Program-made: the position numbers and the translations under genes
Assembly: GCA_003561495.1 (NCBI GenBank)
Contig: PWWM01000074.1
Coordinates: forward strand, 1 to 5,032
Direction of reading: 5' to 3'
From: Gammaproteobacteria bacterium
Lineage (GTDB): Bacteria > Pseudomonadota > Gammaproteobacteria > Xanthomonadales > Wenzhouxiangellaceae
Length of the DNA stretch: 5,032 nucleotides
In this document: positions 1 through 5,032 of the stretch, one piece after another
Layout: every line of letters starts with the position of its first letter
Position numbering within the stretch: position 1 is the first letter of the stretch
The notes under the pieces: generated by a model
Told to the model about the DNA's origin: nothing
The model's input: only the letters and a program-made list of their open reading frames with translations
The model's database searches: none

Positions 1-758
1 CGCTCGCCCACCCGGTAGCCTGCCAGATCCTCGAGCGTCCAGATGCCGCCTTCGGCCCGGGTTCCGTCCACCAGACGTTCGGCAACCTCGCCCTTGTAGA
101 AGCCGTCGAATCCTTCCTCGGCCAGACGCCTGAGCGTATGGGCCAGGTCCGGCTGGCGAATGTTGTAGCCGATCTCGGGCACATCTTCGCCATCCATGAA
201 GATGGCTGCCGTTTCCGGCCAGCGCAGCATCACGTGGGCGCGGAAATTGAGCAGGGTCTGGTACTTCTGGTCAACCGGAAAACCATTCTCGGCAAGTTCA
301 ATAGCCGGAGCCAGCAATTCCGCCAGATCCATACTGCCGTAATGCTCGGCCAGGTACACCCAGGCCGCCGGGGCGCCGGGTATGCCGGCCGCCAGCGCGC
401 CGTTGATTGCCAGGTCGCGATCAACATTGCCGTCATCGTCAAGGTACATGTCGCGTTCGGCCGCGGCCGGGGCGGTCTCTCGACCATCGATCATGACTGA
501 AAAATCATCTTCAGCGCGATGCAAGAGCCAGAAACCACCACCGCCAATGCCCGATGAGGCCGGTTCGACCACGGCCAGGGCGGCCGAGACGGCCACGGCG
601 GCATCGAAGGCATTGCCGCCACGCTCGAGAATATCCATGCCAACACGGGTGGCCAGCTCATGGGCCGTGGCGACGGCGTGTTTTCCCGGCGCCTCGTTGG
701 CATGGGCGGGAATCAGAAAGAGCAGCAGCAAGACTGCGCAGAAAAAGGTTCGCATCAT
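1..758 (-). CDS. ggt: Gamma-glutamyltranspeptidase, N-terminal part (truncated by window edge)
   Basis: This frame stays open from an ATG at 758 to the left edge (252 full codons), so the C-terminal half and stop lie outside. GGT is a periplasmic N-terminal nucleophile hydrolase that cleaves or transfers the gamma-glutamyl group of glutathione and related compounds. Residues 1-20 look like a Sec signal peptide: a hydrophobic run (AVLLLLFLIP) ending in AHA, with likely cleavage before N21. Family landmarks are GGNAFDAAVA near 47-56, EPASSGIGGGGFWL at 65-78, and DGRETAP at 91-97, where R93 aligns with the substrate-binding Arg of E. coli GGT. GTPG-like GIPGAP is near 125-130, and EDLAGYRVGER closes the visible part. 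The catalytic Thr of the small subunit is not in view, so activity and self-cleavage cannot be judged. A second ATG follows immediately at 755. No clear Shine-Dalgarno precedes either. The gene starts 22 bp after coaD and is probably read from the rsmD side. Confidence 0.93.
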   Translation of the reverse strand, partial: MMRTFFCAVLLLLFLIPAHANEAPGKHAVATAHELATRVGMDILERGGNAFDAAVAVSAALAVVEPASSGIGGGGFWLLHRAEDDFSVMIDGRETAPAAAERDMYLDDDGNVDRDLAINGALAAGIPGAPAAWVYLAEHYGSMDLAELLAPAIELAENGFPVDQKYQTLLNFRAHVMLRWPETAAIFMDGEDVPEIGYNIRQPDLAHTLRRLAEEGFDGFYKGEVAERLVDGTRAEGGIWTLEDLAGYRVGE

Positions 759-780
759 AATGAGTGGTTTTCTGAAAGGA

Positions 781-1284
781 TTAGCTGGAATAATGTGCCG
801 TAAGCGCCTCGGCAACCCGTGAATCGACAAACTCGCTGACATCGCCATGCAGGCGCGCGACTTCCTTGACCAGGGTCGATGAGATGAAACTGTGCTGCTC
901 GGCTGGGGTGAGAAAGACCGTTTCAACCTCCTTGACCAGATGACGGTTCATGGAGGCCAATTGAAATTCATATTCAAAATCCGACACCGCGCGCAATCCA
1001 CGCAGCAATACCCCTGCCCCACGCTCGCGGACGAAATGCGCCAGCAGATTGTCAAAACCAACCACTTCGACATTGCCGATCTCGTGGTCGGCCAGAACGC
1101 GCCGGGCCAGGTCGATGCGCATGGGCAGGTCGAAAGCCGGTTTCTTGTGCGGGCTCTCGGCGATCGCCAGGATCACCTTGCGAAACATTTTCGCGGCCCG
1201 GGCAATCAGATCGGTATGCCCATTGGTCAATGGGTCGAAGGTTCCTGGATAGACGGCAATACTGTAATCGGGTTGATGAACCAT
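781..1284 (-). CDS. coaD: Phosphopantetheine adenylyltransferase
   Basis: CoaD transfers an adenylyl group from ATP to 4'-phosphopantetheine, giving dephospho-CoA, the penultimate step of coenzyme A synthesis; it is cytosolic and hexameric in known cases. The 167-aa product has the usual family length (E. coli about 159). It shows the nucleotidyltransferase start PGTFDP at 13-18, the TxxH motif as TNGH at 20-23, a KKP stretch at 47-49, RGLRAVSDFEYE at 95-106 and ISSTLVKEVA at 134-143. These match E. coli CoaD almost residue for residue (its RGLRAVADFEYE and ISSSLVKEVA). The ATG at 1284 gives a short, family-like N-terminus before the first beta strand. The ribosome binding site is weak. The gene lies 28 bp downstream of rsmD and 22 bp upstream of ggt on the same strand, consistent with an operon. 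I see no damage. Confidence 0.97.
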   Translation of the reverse strand: MVHQPDYSIAVYPGTFDPLTNGHTDLIARAAKMFRKVILAIAESPHKKPAFDLPMRIDLARRVLADHEIGNVEVVGFDNLLAHFVRERGAGVLLRGLRAVSDFEYEFQLASMNRHLVKEVETVFLTPAEQHSFISSTLVKEVARLHGDVSEFVDSRVAEALTAHYSS

Positions 1285-1312
1285 GGTTCGAGATGCTTGA
1301 AAACAGGCCCGA

Positions 1313-1867
1313 TTATACCTGCAGGAGTCGGAGCATCACCCCGCCCTGGCGTTTCTCCCGGGTGACCTGAAACGGATGGGTGACCTTGGCGACCGGATCG
1401 GTGGCCACATCACACTCCACGTAAATCAGGGATCCCGGTTTGACCAACCCGTGCTCGGTCAGCCCTTCGAGAACGGCTTGATGCAGCGACTGATCAAATG
1501 GCGGGTCAATGAAAATCAGATCATAGCTGCCCGGTTGAGTCACCATCCATTGCAGCACGTCGGCGGCAATGAAGCGAACCTTGTCAATTTCCGGCCAGGA
1601 GCGAGTATGGTCCTCGATCAGCCGAACAAGCCGGCGATCCTTCTCGACCAGATCCACTGCCCCGGCGCCACGCGAGGCAGCTTCGAGACCCAGTGCGCCG
1701 GTGCCGGCAAACAGATCCACACAACGTGCCCCGATGGTTCGCTGGCCCAGCCAGTTGAACAGCGTCTCACGCGCGCGATCGCCAGTCGGGCGCAAGCCGG
1801 GTCTGTCCGCCACAGGCAACTTCCGACCCCGCCACTGACCACTGATGATACGTATTTTCCCCATCAT
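1313..1867 (-). CDS. rsmD: 16S rRNA (guanine966-N2)-methyltransferase
   Basis: RsmD uses S-adenosylmethionine to methylate N2 of G966 in 16S rRNA during assembly of the 30S subunit. The 184-aa product has the family's N-terminal signature: IRIISGQWRGRKL at 5-17, then RPTGDRARETLFNWL at 26-40. The Rossmann SAM-binding loop is DLFAGTGALGLEA at 51-63, the acidic end of strand 2 is VEKD at 74-77, and the catalytic motif IV is DPPF at 121-124. GGVMLRLL near the C-terminus is also typical. Two adjacent ATGs (1867 and 1864) are possible starts, and the choice changes only one residue. The gene is divergent from ftsY, as in E. coli, which supports the assignment. It appears to head a minus-strand run rsmD-coaD-ggt. 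No convincing promoter was found for it in the spacer. Confidence 0.96.
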   Translation of the reverse strand: MMGKIRIISGQWRGRKLPVADRPGLRPTGDRARETLFNWLGQRTIGARCVDLFAGTGALGLEAASRGAGAVDLVEKDRRLVRLIEDHTRSWPEIDKVRFIAADVLQWMVTQPGSYDLIFIDPPFDQSLHQAVLEGLTEHGLVKPGSLIYVECDVATDPVAKVTHPFQVTREKRQGGVMLRLLQV

Positions 1868-1893
1868 GGTGATAGCATACCGCGAGGGCCACA

Positions 1894-1945
1894 GAGCCCC
1901 GAGACCTTTCGTCCTGAACCCTGAACCCTGAGCCCTGAAACCTTT
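1894..1945 (+). repeat. Imperfect 16-bp direct repeat bracketing the heptamer array
   Basis: GAGCCCCGAGACCTTT at 1894-1909 recurs as GAGCCCTGAAACCTTT at 1930-1945. They match at 14 of 16 positions, and both differences are transitions. The copies are offset by 36 bp, close to but not equal to five 7-bp units, and the heptamer array occupies the interval and overlaps the second copy. This suggests the whole leader grew by duplication, or that an older, longer array has decayed at its left end. Confidence 0.6.
1913..1940 (+). repeat. Tandem heptamer array, CCTGAAC type, 4 units
   Basis: Four back-to-back 7-bp units are visible: CCTGAAC, CCTGAAC, CCTGAGC and CCTGAAA, followed by a degenerate CCTTTAA at 1941-1947. 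The array ends 10 bp before the ftsY ATG, so it would form most of the 5' leader if transcription starts upstream of it. It lies inside a larger imperfect direct repeat (1894-1909 and 1930-1945). Heptanucleotide tandem arrays of this general kind are known as STRR elements in cyanobacteria and occur in intergenic regions of other bacteria. Whether this one belongs to a genome-wide family cannot be seen from one window. Confidence 0.85.
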
Positions 1946-1950
1946 AAGAA

Positions 1951-2940
1951 ATGTTCTCCATCTTCCGCCGCAAGAAATCCGGAAAAGGGGTGGAATCCAC
2001 CCAGATGCGTCCTGCCGAACAAGCCGGTGTCGACCCGCTGGAACAGCGTCTGGAGCGCACCCGGTCCAGCCTTGGCGGGCTGTTCGGGCTGATCGGTTCG
2101 GCCACTACCATCGATGATGAACTGGTCGAGGAGATCGAGACCACCCTGCTGACCGCCGACATGGGCGTGGCTGCCACAACCCGCATCGTCGATCGTCTGC
2201 GCGAGGGAATCCGTCAGGGCATCGTGACCGAACCCGCCGAGCTTCTGCCGGCTGTGCAGGCTGAACTTTATGAATTGATCGAACCCTGCGAGCAGTTTCT
2301 GGCTGTCGACCCGGACAGGAAGCCTTTTGTGATTCTCATGGTCGGCGTCAACGGCGTGGGCAAGACCACCACCATCGGCAAGCTGGCCCGGCGCTACCTC
2401 GATGAAGGCAAAAAGGTCATGCTGGCGGCCGGTGATACCTTTCGTGCCGCGGCGGTCGAACAGCTTCAGGCCTGGGGAGCGCGCAATGATGTCCCGGTCG
2501 TGGCCCAGAAGTCCGGAGCCGATACCGCGGCGGTCATCTACGATGCGCTGCATTCGGCCAAAGCCCGGGAAGTCGATGTACTGATCGCCGATACCGCCGG
2601 TCGCCTGCACACCCAATCACACCTGATGGATGAATTGGCCAAGGTGCGTCGGGTGATGCAGAAGATCGATCCCGATGCACCGCACGAGACCATGCTGGTC
2701 GTCGATGCCGGCACCGGTCAGAACGCCCTGGCCCAGGCGCGCCAGTTCAACCAGGCCGTGCCCCTGACCGGCATTACCGTAACCAAACTCGACGGTACCG
2801 CGCGCGGGGGCGTGCTGTTTGCCATCGCAGAAGAGCTGAAGATTCCGATCCGGTTTATCGGGGTTGGCGAGACAGCCGCCGATCTTCGGCCTTTTGATGC
2901 GGGGACGTTTGTGCACGCCATACTGCCAGTAGAGCGGTGA
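1951..2940 (+). CDS. ftsY: Signal recognition particle receptor FtsY
   Basis: FtsY is the membrane-associated SRP-family GTPase that docks the SRP (Ffh plus 4.5S RNA) carrying ribosomes that synthesise membrane proteins, and delivers them to SecYEG. The 329-aa product begins with a basic, amphipathic MFSIFRRKKSGKG, a typical lipid-binding N-terminus, which supports the ATG at 1951. The helical N domain covers roughly 30-115. The GTPase G domain follows: P-loop GVNGVGKT at 132-139, DTFRAAA at 162-168, DTAGR at 214-218, TKLDG at 278-282, and the closing GVGE...DLRPF at 304-315. All GTP-binding motifs are intact. The acidic A domain, long in E. coli (about 200 residues), is almost absent here, as in many other bacteria. 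The gene is divergent from rsmD. Its stop overlaps the GTG start of mutY, and ftsE/ftsX, which follow ftsY in E. coli, are not here. Confidence 0.97.
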   Translation: MFSIFRRKKSGKGVESTQMRPAEQAGVDPLEQRLERTRSSLGGLFGLIGSATTIDDELVEEIETTLLTADMGVAATTRIVDRLREGIRQGIVTEPAELLPAVQAELYELIEPCEQFLAVDPDRKPFVILMVGVNGVGKTTTIGKLARRYLDEGKKVMLAAGDTFRAAAVEQLQAWGARNDVPVVAQKSGADTAAVIYDALHSAKAREVDVLIADTAGRLHTQSHLMDELAKVRRVMQKIDPDAPHETMLVVDAGTGQNALAQARQFNQAVPLTGITVTKLDGTARGGVLFAIAEELKIPIRFIGVGETAADLRPFDAGTFVHAILPVER

Positions 2941-3986
2941 AAAGGGAAAAGGTAAAAGGTAAAAGGGGAAAAACAAATCCGACGAGTTTTGCGCAGCGGT
3001 TGCTGGAGTGGTCGGATGTGCATGGGCGACATGACCTGCCCTGGCAGATGGATCGTTCTGACTACCGGGTGTGGTTGTCGGAGATTATGTTGCAGCAGAC
3101 ACAGGTTGGGACCGTCATTGATTACTTTCAGCGCTTTACGGCGCGTTTCCCCGATCTGGATTCATTGGCCAAGGCCGATCTCGACGAGGTGATGGCGCTA
3201 TGGTCCGGGCTGGGTTATTACGCCCGGGCGCGCAACCTGCACAAGACTGCCCGAATTTGCGTTGAGAGTCATGGTGGCCGGTTGCCGGATTCGGCCGAGG
3301 AATTACAGCAACTGCCCGGCATCGGGCGTTCCACCGCCAATGCCATCGTCGCCCAGGCTCATGATCAGCGCGCGGTGATTCTGGATGGCAATGTCAAGCG
3401 CGTGGTGGCCCGGCATGCAGCAATTGAAGGCTGGCCGGGTCGCTCGGCAATCGCCCGGGTGCTTTGGAAAGAGGCCGAAATTCGAACACCGCCTGATCGG
3501 GCCCGCGACTATACCCAGGCCATTATGGATCTGGGATCGGGCATTTGCCGGCCGCGTCAACCGGCATGTCAACAATGTCCAGTCGGGAGCGATTGCATGG
3601 CGCTGCGAAAGGGGCTGGTGACAGAACTGCCCGGCAAGCGGCCACGTCGGACACGACCCGAAAAGACCACAACCCTGTTACTGATCGAGGATGACCAGGG
3701 ACGACTGCTGCTAAAGCGTCGCCCCCCAACCGGTGTATGGGGTGGCTTGTGGTGTTTGCCTGAAATTTCGCATCCGGATTCAGACCCGGACAAAAAACCA
3801 GTGGAACCATTGCTGACCCTCAGGCACGACTTCACACACTTCAGGCTGCACATTCGATTGGTTCGTTCGGGTCTCAATGAGGCTTCAATCGAAGAAGGCG
3901 AACATCACGCCTGGATGAAATACGATCAAGCCCTGGCGACCGGTTTGCCCAGACCGGTTCGGACAATGCTCGAGGCGTTATCATAG
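2937..3986 (+). CDS. mutY: A/G-specific adenine DNA glycosylase MutY
   Basis: MutY removes adenine mispaired with 8-oxoguanine or G, preventing G:C to T:A mutations. The 349-aa product aligns along its length with E. coli MutY (350 aa). Catalytic E49 lies in WLSEIMLQQTQV (E. coli E37). The helix-hairpin-helix is LPGIGRSTANAI at 126-137, and catalytic D150 is in LDGNVKRV. The [4Fe-4S] ligands are C204, C211, C214 and C220 with the classic C-x6-C-x2-C-x5-C spacing. The C-terminal NUDIX-like 8-oxoG recognition domain (about 242-349) contains RPPTGVWGGLWCLP at 262-275 and FTHFRL at 299-304. The only sensible start is the GTG at 2937, overlapping the ftsY stop (GTGA), which implies translational coupling; in-frame sequence upstream has no start before a TGA at 2895. 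Codons 2-11 come from a heptamer repeat, giving a lysine- and arginine-rich extension of about 12 residues that E. coli MutY lacks. Confidence 0.96.
   Translation: MKREKVKGKRGKTNPTSFAQRLLEWSDVHGRHDLPWQMDRSDYRVWLSEIMLQQTQVGTVIDYFQRFTARFPDLDSLAKADLDEVMALWSGLGYYARARNLHKTARICVESHGGRLPDSAEELQQLPGIGRSTANAIVAQAHDQRAVILDGNVKRVVARHAAIEGWPGRSAIARVLWKEAEIRTPPDRARDYTQAIMDLGSGICRPRQPACQQCPVGSDCMALRKGLVTELPGKRPRRTRPEKTTTLLLIEDDQGRLLLKRRPPTGVWGGLWCLPEISHPDSDPDKKPVEPLLTLRHDFTHFRLHIRLVRSGLNEASIEEGEHHAWMKYDQALATGLPRPVRTMLEALS
2940..2967 (+). repeat. Tandem heptamer array, AAAAGGT type, 4 units, inside the mutY start
   Basis: Four consecutive 7-bp units are visible: AAAAGGG, AAAAGGT, AAAAGGT and AAAAGGG, trailed by a degenerate GAAAAAC. 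The first base is the last base of the ftsY stop codon, and the array is translated as the basic start of MutY (KREKVKGKRGK). Seven is not a multiple of three, so gain or loss of one unit would separate the GTG start from the MutY frame. With one unit fewer the frame would run to the TGA at 3190-3192; with one more it would stop at the TGA at 3032-3034. The units also resemble Shine-Dalgarno sequences (AAGG), but they lie after the start codon. Confidence 0.88.
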
Positions 3987-3991
3987 TCACC

Positions 3992-4264
3992 ATGAGCCGA
4001 ACCGTACATTGCAGCTACCTGGACAAGGAGTCCGAAGGACTGGCCCGACCGCCCCTGCCCGGCGACCTGGGTCAGCGAATCTACGACAATATCTCGAAAG
4101 AAGCCTGGCAGAAGTGGCTGGCCCACCAGACCATGCTGATCAACGAAAAGCGCCTGAGTCCCATCGATCCCGAGCACCGCCAATACTTGATCGAACAGGC
4201 CGAGGCCTTTTTGTTCGGCGGGGAGTTCGACCGGGCCGAGGGCTACGTGCCCCCGGACCAATGA
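3992..4264 (+). CDS. yggX: Probable Fe(II) trafficking / oxidative damage protection protein YggX
   Basis: The 90-aa product matches the small YggX family (E. coli 91 aa). It begins MSRTVHCSYL with the conserved Cys at position 7, and contains LGQRIYDNISKEAW at 26-39 and QTMLINEKRLSP at 46-57, ending in EGYVPPDQ. Known family members protect iron-sulfur proteins from oxidative damage and are proposed to handle labile Fe(II); the exact biochemical role is still debated. The ATG at 3992 lies 5 bp after the mutY stop, so the two genes are probably co-transcribed. The mutY-yggX order is also seen in E. coli and Pseudomonas. The pairing fits with MutY being an iron-sulfur enzyme that repairs oxidative lesions. 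No strong Shine-Dalgarno is seen; a GAGG around 3972 is rather distant, so coupling to mutY translation is likely. Confidence 0.95.
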   Translation: MSRTVHCSYLDKESEGLARPPLPGDLGQRIYDNISKEAWQKWLAHQTMLINEKRLSPIDPEHRQYLIEQAEAFLFGGEFDRAEGYVPPDQ

Positions 4265-4266
4265 CC

Positions 4267-4707
4267 TTATTCCGCGCGGCTGACTTCGACCTGTCTCTCG
4301 GTCAGGTCATGGTCGACTGCCGCCAACTCCTCACGGACTGCCTGGTAATCGACCGGCCACATCTCCATGATGCGGCAGCGATGCAAGTCATCGATGACGA
4401 TCCGGTCCGTTCTGTCGATCACCCGAGGCTGGTAATTGACGATTCCCAGTGAGGCGCTGCCATACATGCGACCATGGCACTCGTGGCTGACCTCGATGAG
4501 GTACTGTTCGCGGGCGCCGAAATCGATCATGAACTTGTCACGACCCACGGGCTGCCAGCCACGAATGCGGATATAGCGAATCTGGGAGACCGGGTCACCG
4601 GCGTGTTTCATGAAAGCATCCGATCTCTCGTTGTCGACAACATCGCCACGACCCGCACATGCGGCCAGCAGGCCGGCCAGGATGAAAACTGATAGGATTC
4701 TGATCAT
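4267..4707 (-). CDS. Putative outer-membrane lipoprotein, DUF6491-like
   Basis: The 146-aa product starts with a short lipoprotein signal, MIRILSVFILAGLLAAC, with lipobox LAAC and lipidated Cys at 17. The residue after the Cys is Ala, not Asp, so sorting to the outer membrane is expected by the E. coli rule. The mature part has RIRGWQPVGRDKFMIDFG at 47-64, then EVSHECHG around C77, IVNYQPRVIDRTDRIVIDD, and HRCRIMEMWPVD around C111. A GW(Q)P-x-G strand, two later cysteines that could form a disulfide, and a terminal (I)xP-V-D fit my recollection of the DUF6491 family, common in Xanthomonadales and related groups; its function is unknown. The ATG at 4707 has a good ribosome binding site, GGGAGA, nine bases upstream. 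The stop lies only 2 bp from the yggX stop on the opposite strand. Family assignment is from memory; the lipoprotein call is firmer. Confidence 0.8.
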   Translation of the reverse strand: MIRILSVFILAGLLAACAGRGDVVDNERSDAFMKHAGDPVSQIRYIRIRGWQPVGRDKFMIDFGAREQYLIEVSHECHGRMYGSASLGIVNYQPRVIDRTDRIVIDDLHRCRIMEMWPVDYQAVREELAAVDHDLTERQVEVSRAE

Positions 4708-4745
4708 TGGTCTGGATCTCCCGCGTTGAGCTAAGTTGCTGAAAT

Positions 4746-4773
4746 GTTACAGATGATTGGACAGTCTGGACAA
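4746..4773 (-). promoter_or_regulatory. Possible sigma70-type promoter for the lipoprotein gene
   Basis: On the minus strand, TTGTCC (4773-4768) and TGTAAC (4751-4746) are 16 bp apart, each matching four of six consensus bases. The position, about 40 bp upstream of the lipoprotein ATG, is suitable. The match is weak and only suggestive. Confidence 0.3.
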
Positions 4774-4813
4774 CTTTATGGTTTCACGCAAAGCAGAATC
4801 ACCCGATTGGCGG

Positions 4814-4842
4814 TTGACTTCTGCCGGCCAAACCGTTCTAAT
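4814..4842 (+). promoter_or_regulatory. Sigma70-type promoter of the tRNA-Phe gene
   Basis: TTGACT at 4814-4819 and TCTAAT at 4837-4842 each match five of six consensus bases and are separated by the ideal 17 bp. The following ACGCGG gives a GC-rich stretch before the expected start near 4849, like the discriminators of stringently controlled stable-RNA promoters. The predicted leader of about 35 nt before the tRNA would be removed by RNase P, whose cut would fall before 4884. Confidence 0.7.
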
Positions 4843-4883
4843 ACGCGGCTTCTATAAGTTCCGAGCCGATTCGGCAATGCCGT

Positions 4884-4959
<76 letters not shown>

Positions 4960-5007
4960 CTCTTCCCTCCGCTACCCTTTAGCCTCAATCTAACTCTTTC
5001 CCGCGAA

Positions 5008-5032
5008 CTGCCTCTCCGGCTTCGCCGGGCAG
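5008..5032 (+). terminator. Hairpin at the right edge, possible terminator
   Basis: CCGGC at 5016-5020 pairs with GCCGG at 5024-5028 around a TTC loop, and CTGC at 5008-5011 can extend the stem with GCAG at 5029-5032, leaving a small internal bulge. It lies 49 bp after the tRNA-Phe. A T tract, if any, falls beyond the window, so it could instead be the terminator of a gene on the other side, or an extragenic repeat unit. Confidence 0.35.

Larger units (their letters stand above)
1868..1950. promoter_or_regulatory. Divergent rsmD / ftsY intergenic spacer
   Basis: These 83 bp separate the starts of two divergent genes, so promoters for both are expected here or just inside the genes. I cannot find a clear -35/-10 pair in either direction. 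The best minus-strand -10 candidate is TATGCT at 1879-1874, close to the rsmD start and without a good -35. A short inverted repeat, GGGC at 1886-1889 with GCCC at 1896-1899, lies in the middle. The ftsY-proximal half is occupied by a heptamer repeat array. The ribosome binding site for ftsY is poor, with only AAGAA touching the ATG. The regulatory role is inferred from gene orientation only. Confidence 0.35.

Noticed and set aside
138..822. Plus-strand frames opposite ggt
   Set aside because: They are antisense shadows of a clear GGT reading frame that continues off the left edge.
892..1365. Plus-strand frame of 157 codons opposite coaD
   Set aside because: Antisense to an intact CoaD with full-length similarity; no domain or start signal of its own.
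1376..1924. Plus-strand frame of 182 codons opposite rsmD
   Set aside because: rsmD on the other strand has every family motif; this frame has none and ends in the repeat array.
1864..2616. Long minus-strand open frame (250 codons) across the start of ftsY
   Set aside because: It lies antisense to an unambiguous FtsY, its sequence has no family features, and its end is made of the heptamer repeat.
2617..2976. Minus-strand frame beginning MFFPFYLLPFPF
   Set aside because: The apparent hydrophobic start is the reverse complement of the AAAAGGT array and the rest is antisense to ftsY.
4231..4256. CCGGG...CCCGG inverted repeat at the end of yggX as a terminator
   Set aside because: It is inside the coding sequence, the inner stem is only about 3 bp, and no T tract follows.
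4861..4882. Two overlapping small hairpins (CCGA/TCGG and CGGC/GCCG) in the tRNA leader as a regulatory element
   Set aside because: The stems are 4 bp, mutually exclusive and lie in a leader that RNase P removes; nothing indicates a function.

Overview
The window looks like chromosomal core DNA from a gammaproteobacterium with moderately high GC. The evidence is the divergent rsmD / ftsY arrangement also found in E. coli, the mutY-yggX pair, a tRNA-Phe with an encoded CCA end, and a lipoprotein resembling DUF6491. A relative of Wenzhouxiangella, Xanthomonadales or Chromatiales is plausible, but this is an inference from protein resemblance. No mobile element, CRISPR array, toxin-antitoxin pair or phage gene was seen.

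Layout. The left third is a minus-strand cluster read right to left: rsmD (16S rRNA G966 methyltransferase), coaD (penultimate step of CoA synthesis), then the N-terminal half of a secreted gamma-glutamyltranspeptidase (ggt) that runs off the left edge. Gaps are 28 and 22 bp, so the three are probably co-transcribed. An 83-bp divergent spacer separates rsmD from the plus-strand cluster ftsY (signal recognition particle receptor), mutY (A/G mismatch adenine glycosylase) and yggX (Fe(II) trafficking and oxidative protection). ftsY and mutY overlap at GTGA, and mutY and yggX are 5 bp apart. yggX then meets a minus-strand lipoprotein gene tail to tail, with 2 bp between stop codons. The right end holds a tRNA-Phe(GAA) gene with a good sigma70-type promoter and a hairpin at the extreme edge.

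How the genes work together. The contents are housekeeping: ribosome maturation, cofactor synthesis, membrane targeting, DNA repair and iron/oxidative-stress handling. The mutY-yggX link makes functional sense because MutY carries a [4Fe-4S] cluster and removes A opposite 8-oxoG, while YggX protects iron-sulfur proteins.

The main unusual signal is two different 7-bp tandem repeat arrays that bracket ftsY almost exactly. One (CCTGAAC type) ends 10 bp before the ftsY start codon. The other (AAAAGGT type) begins on the last base of the ftsY stop codon and forms the first codons of mutY. Because 7 is not a multiple of 3, copy-number change in the second array would put mutY out of frame.
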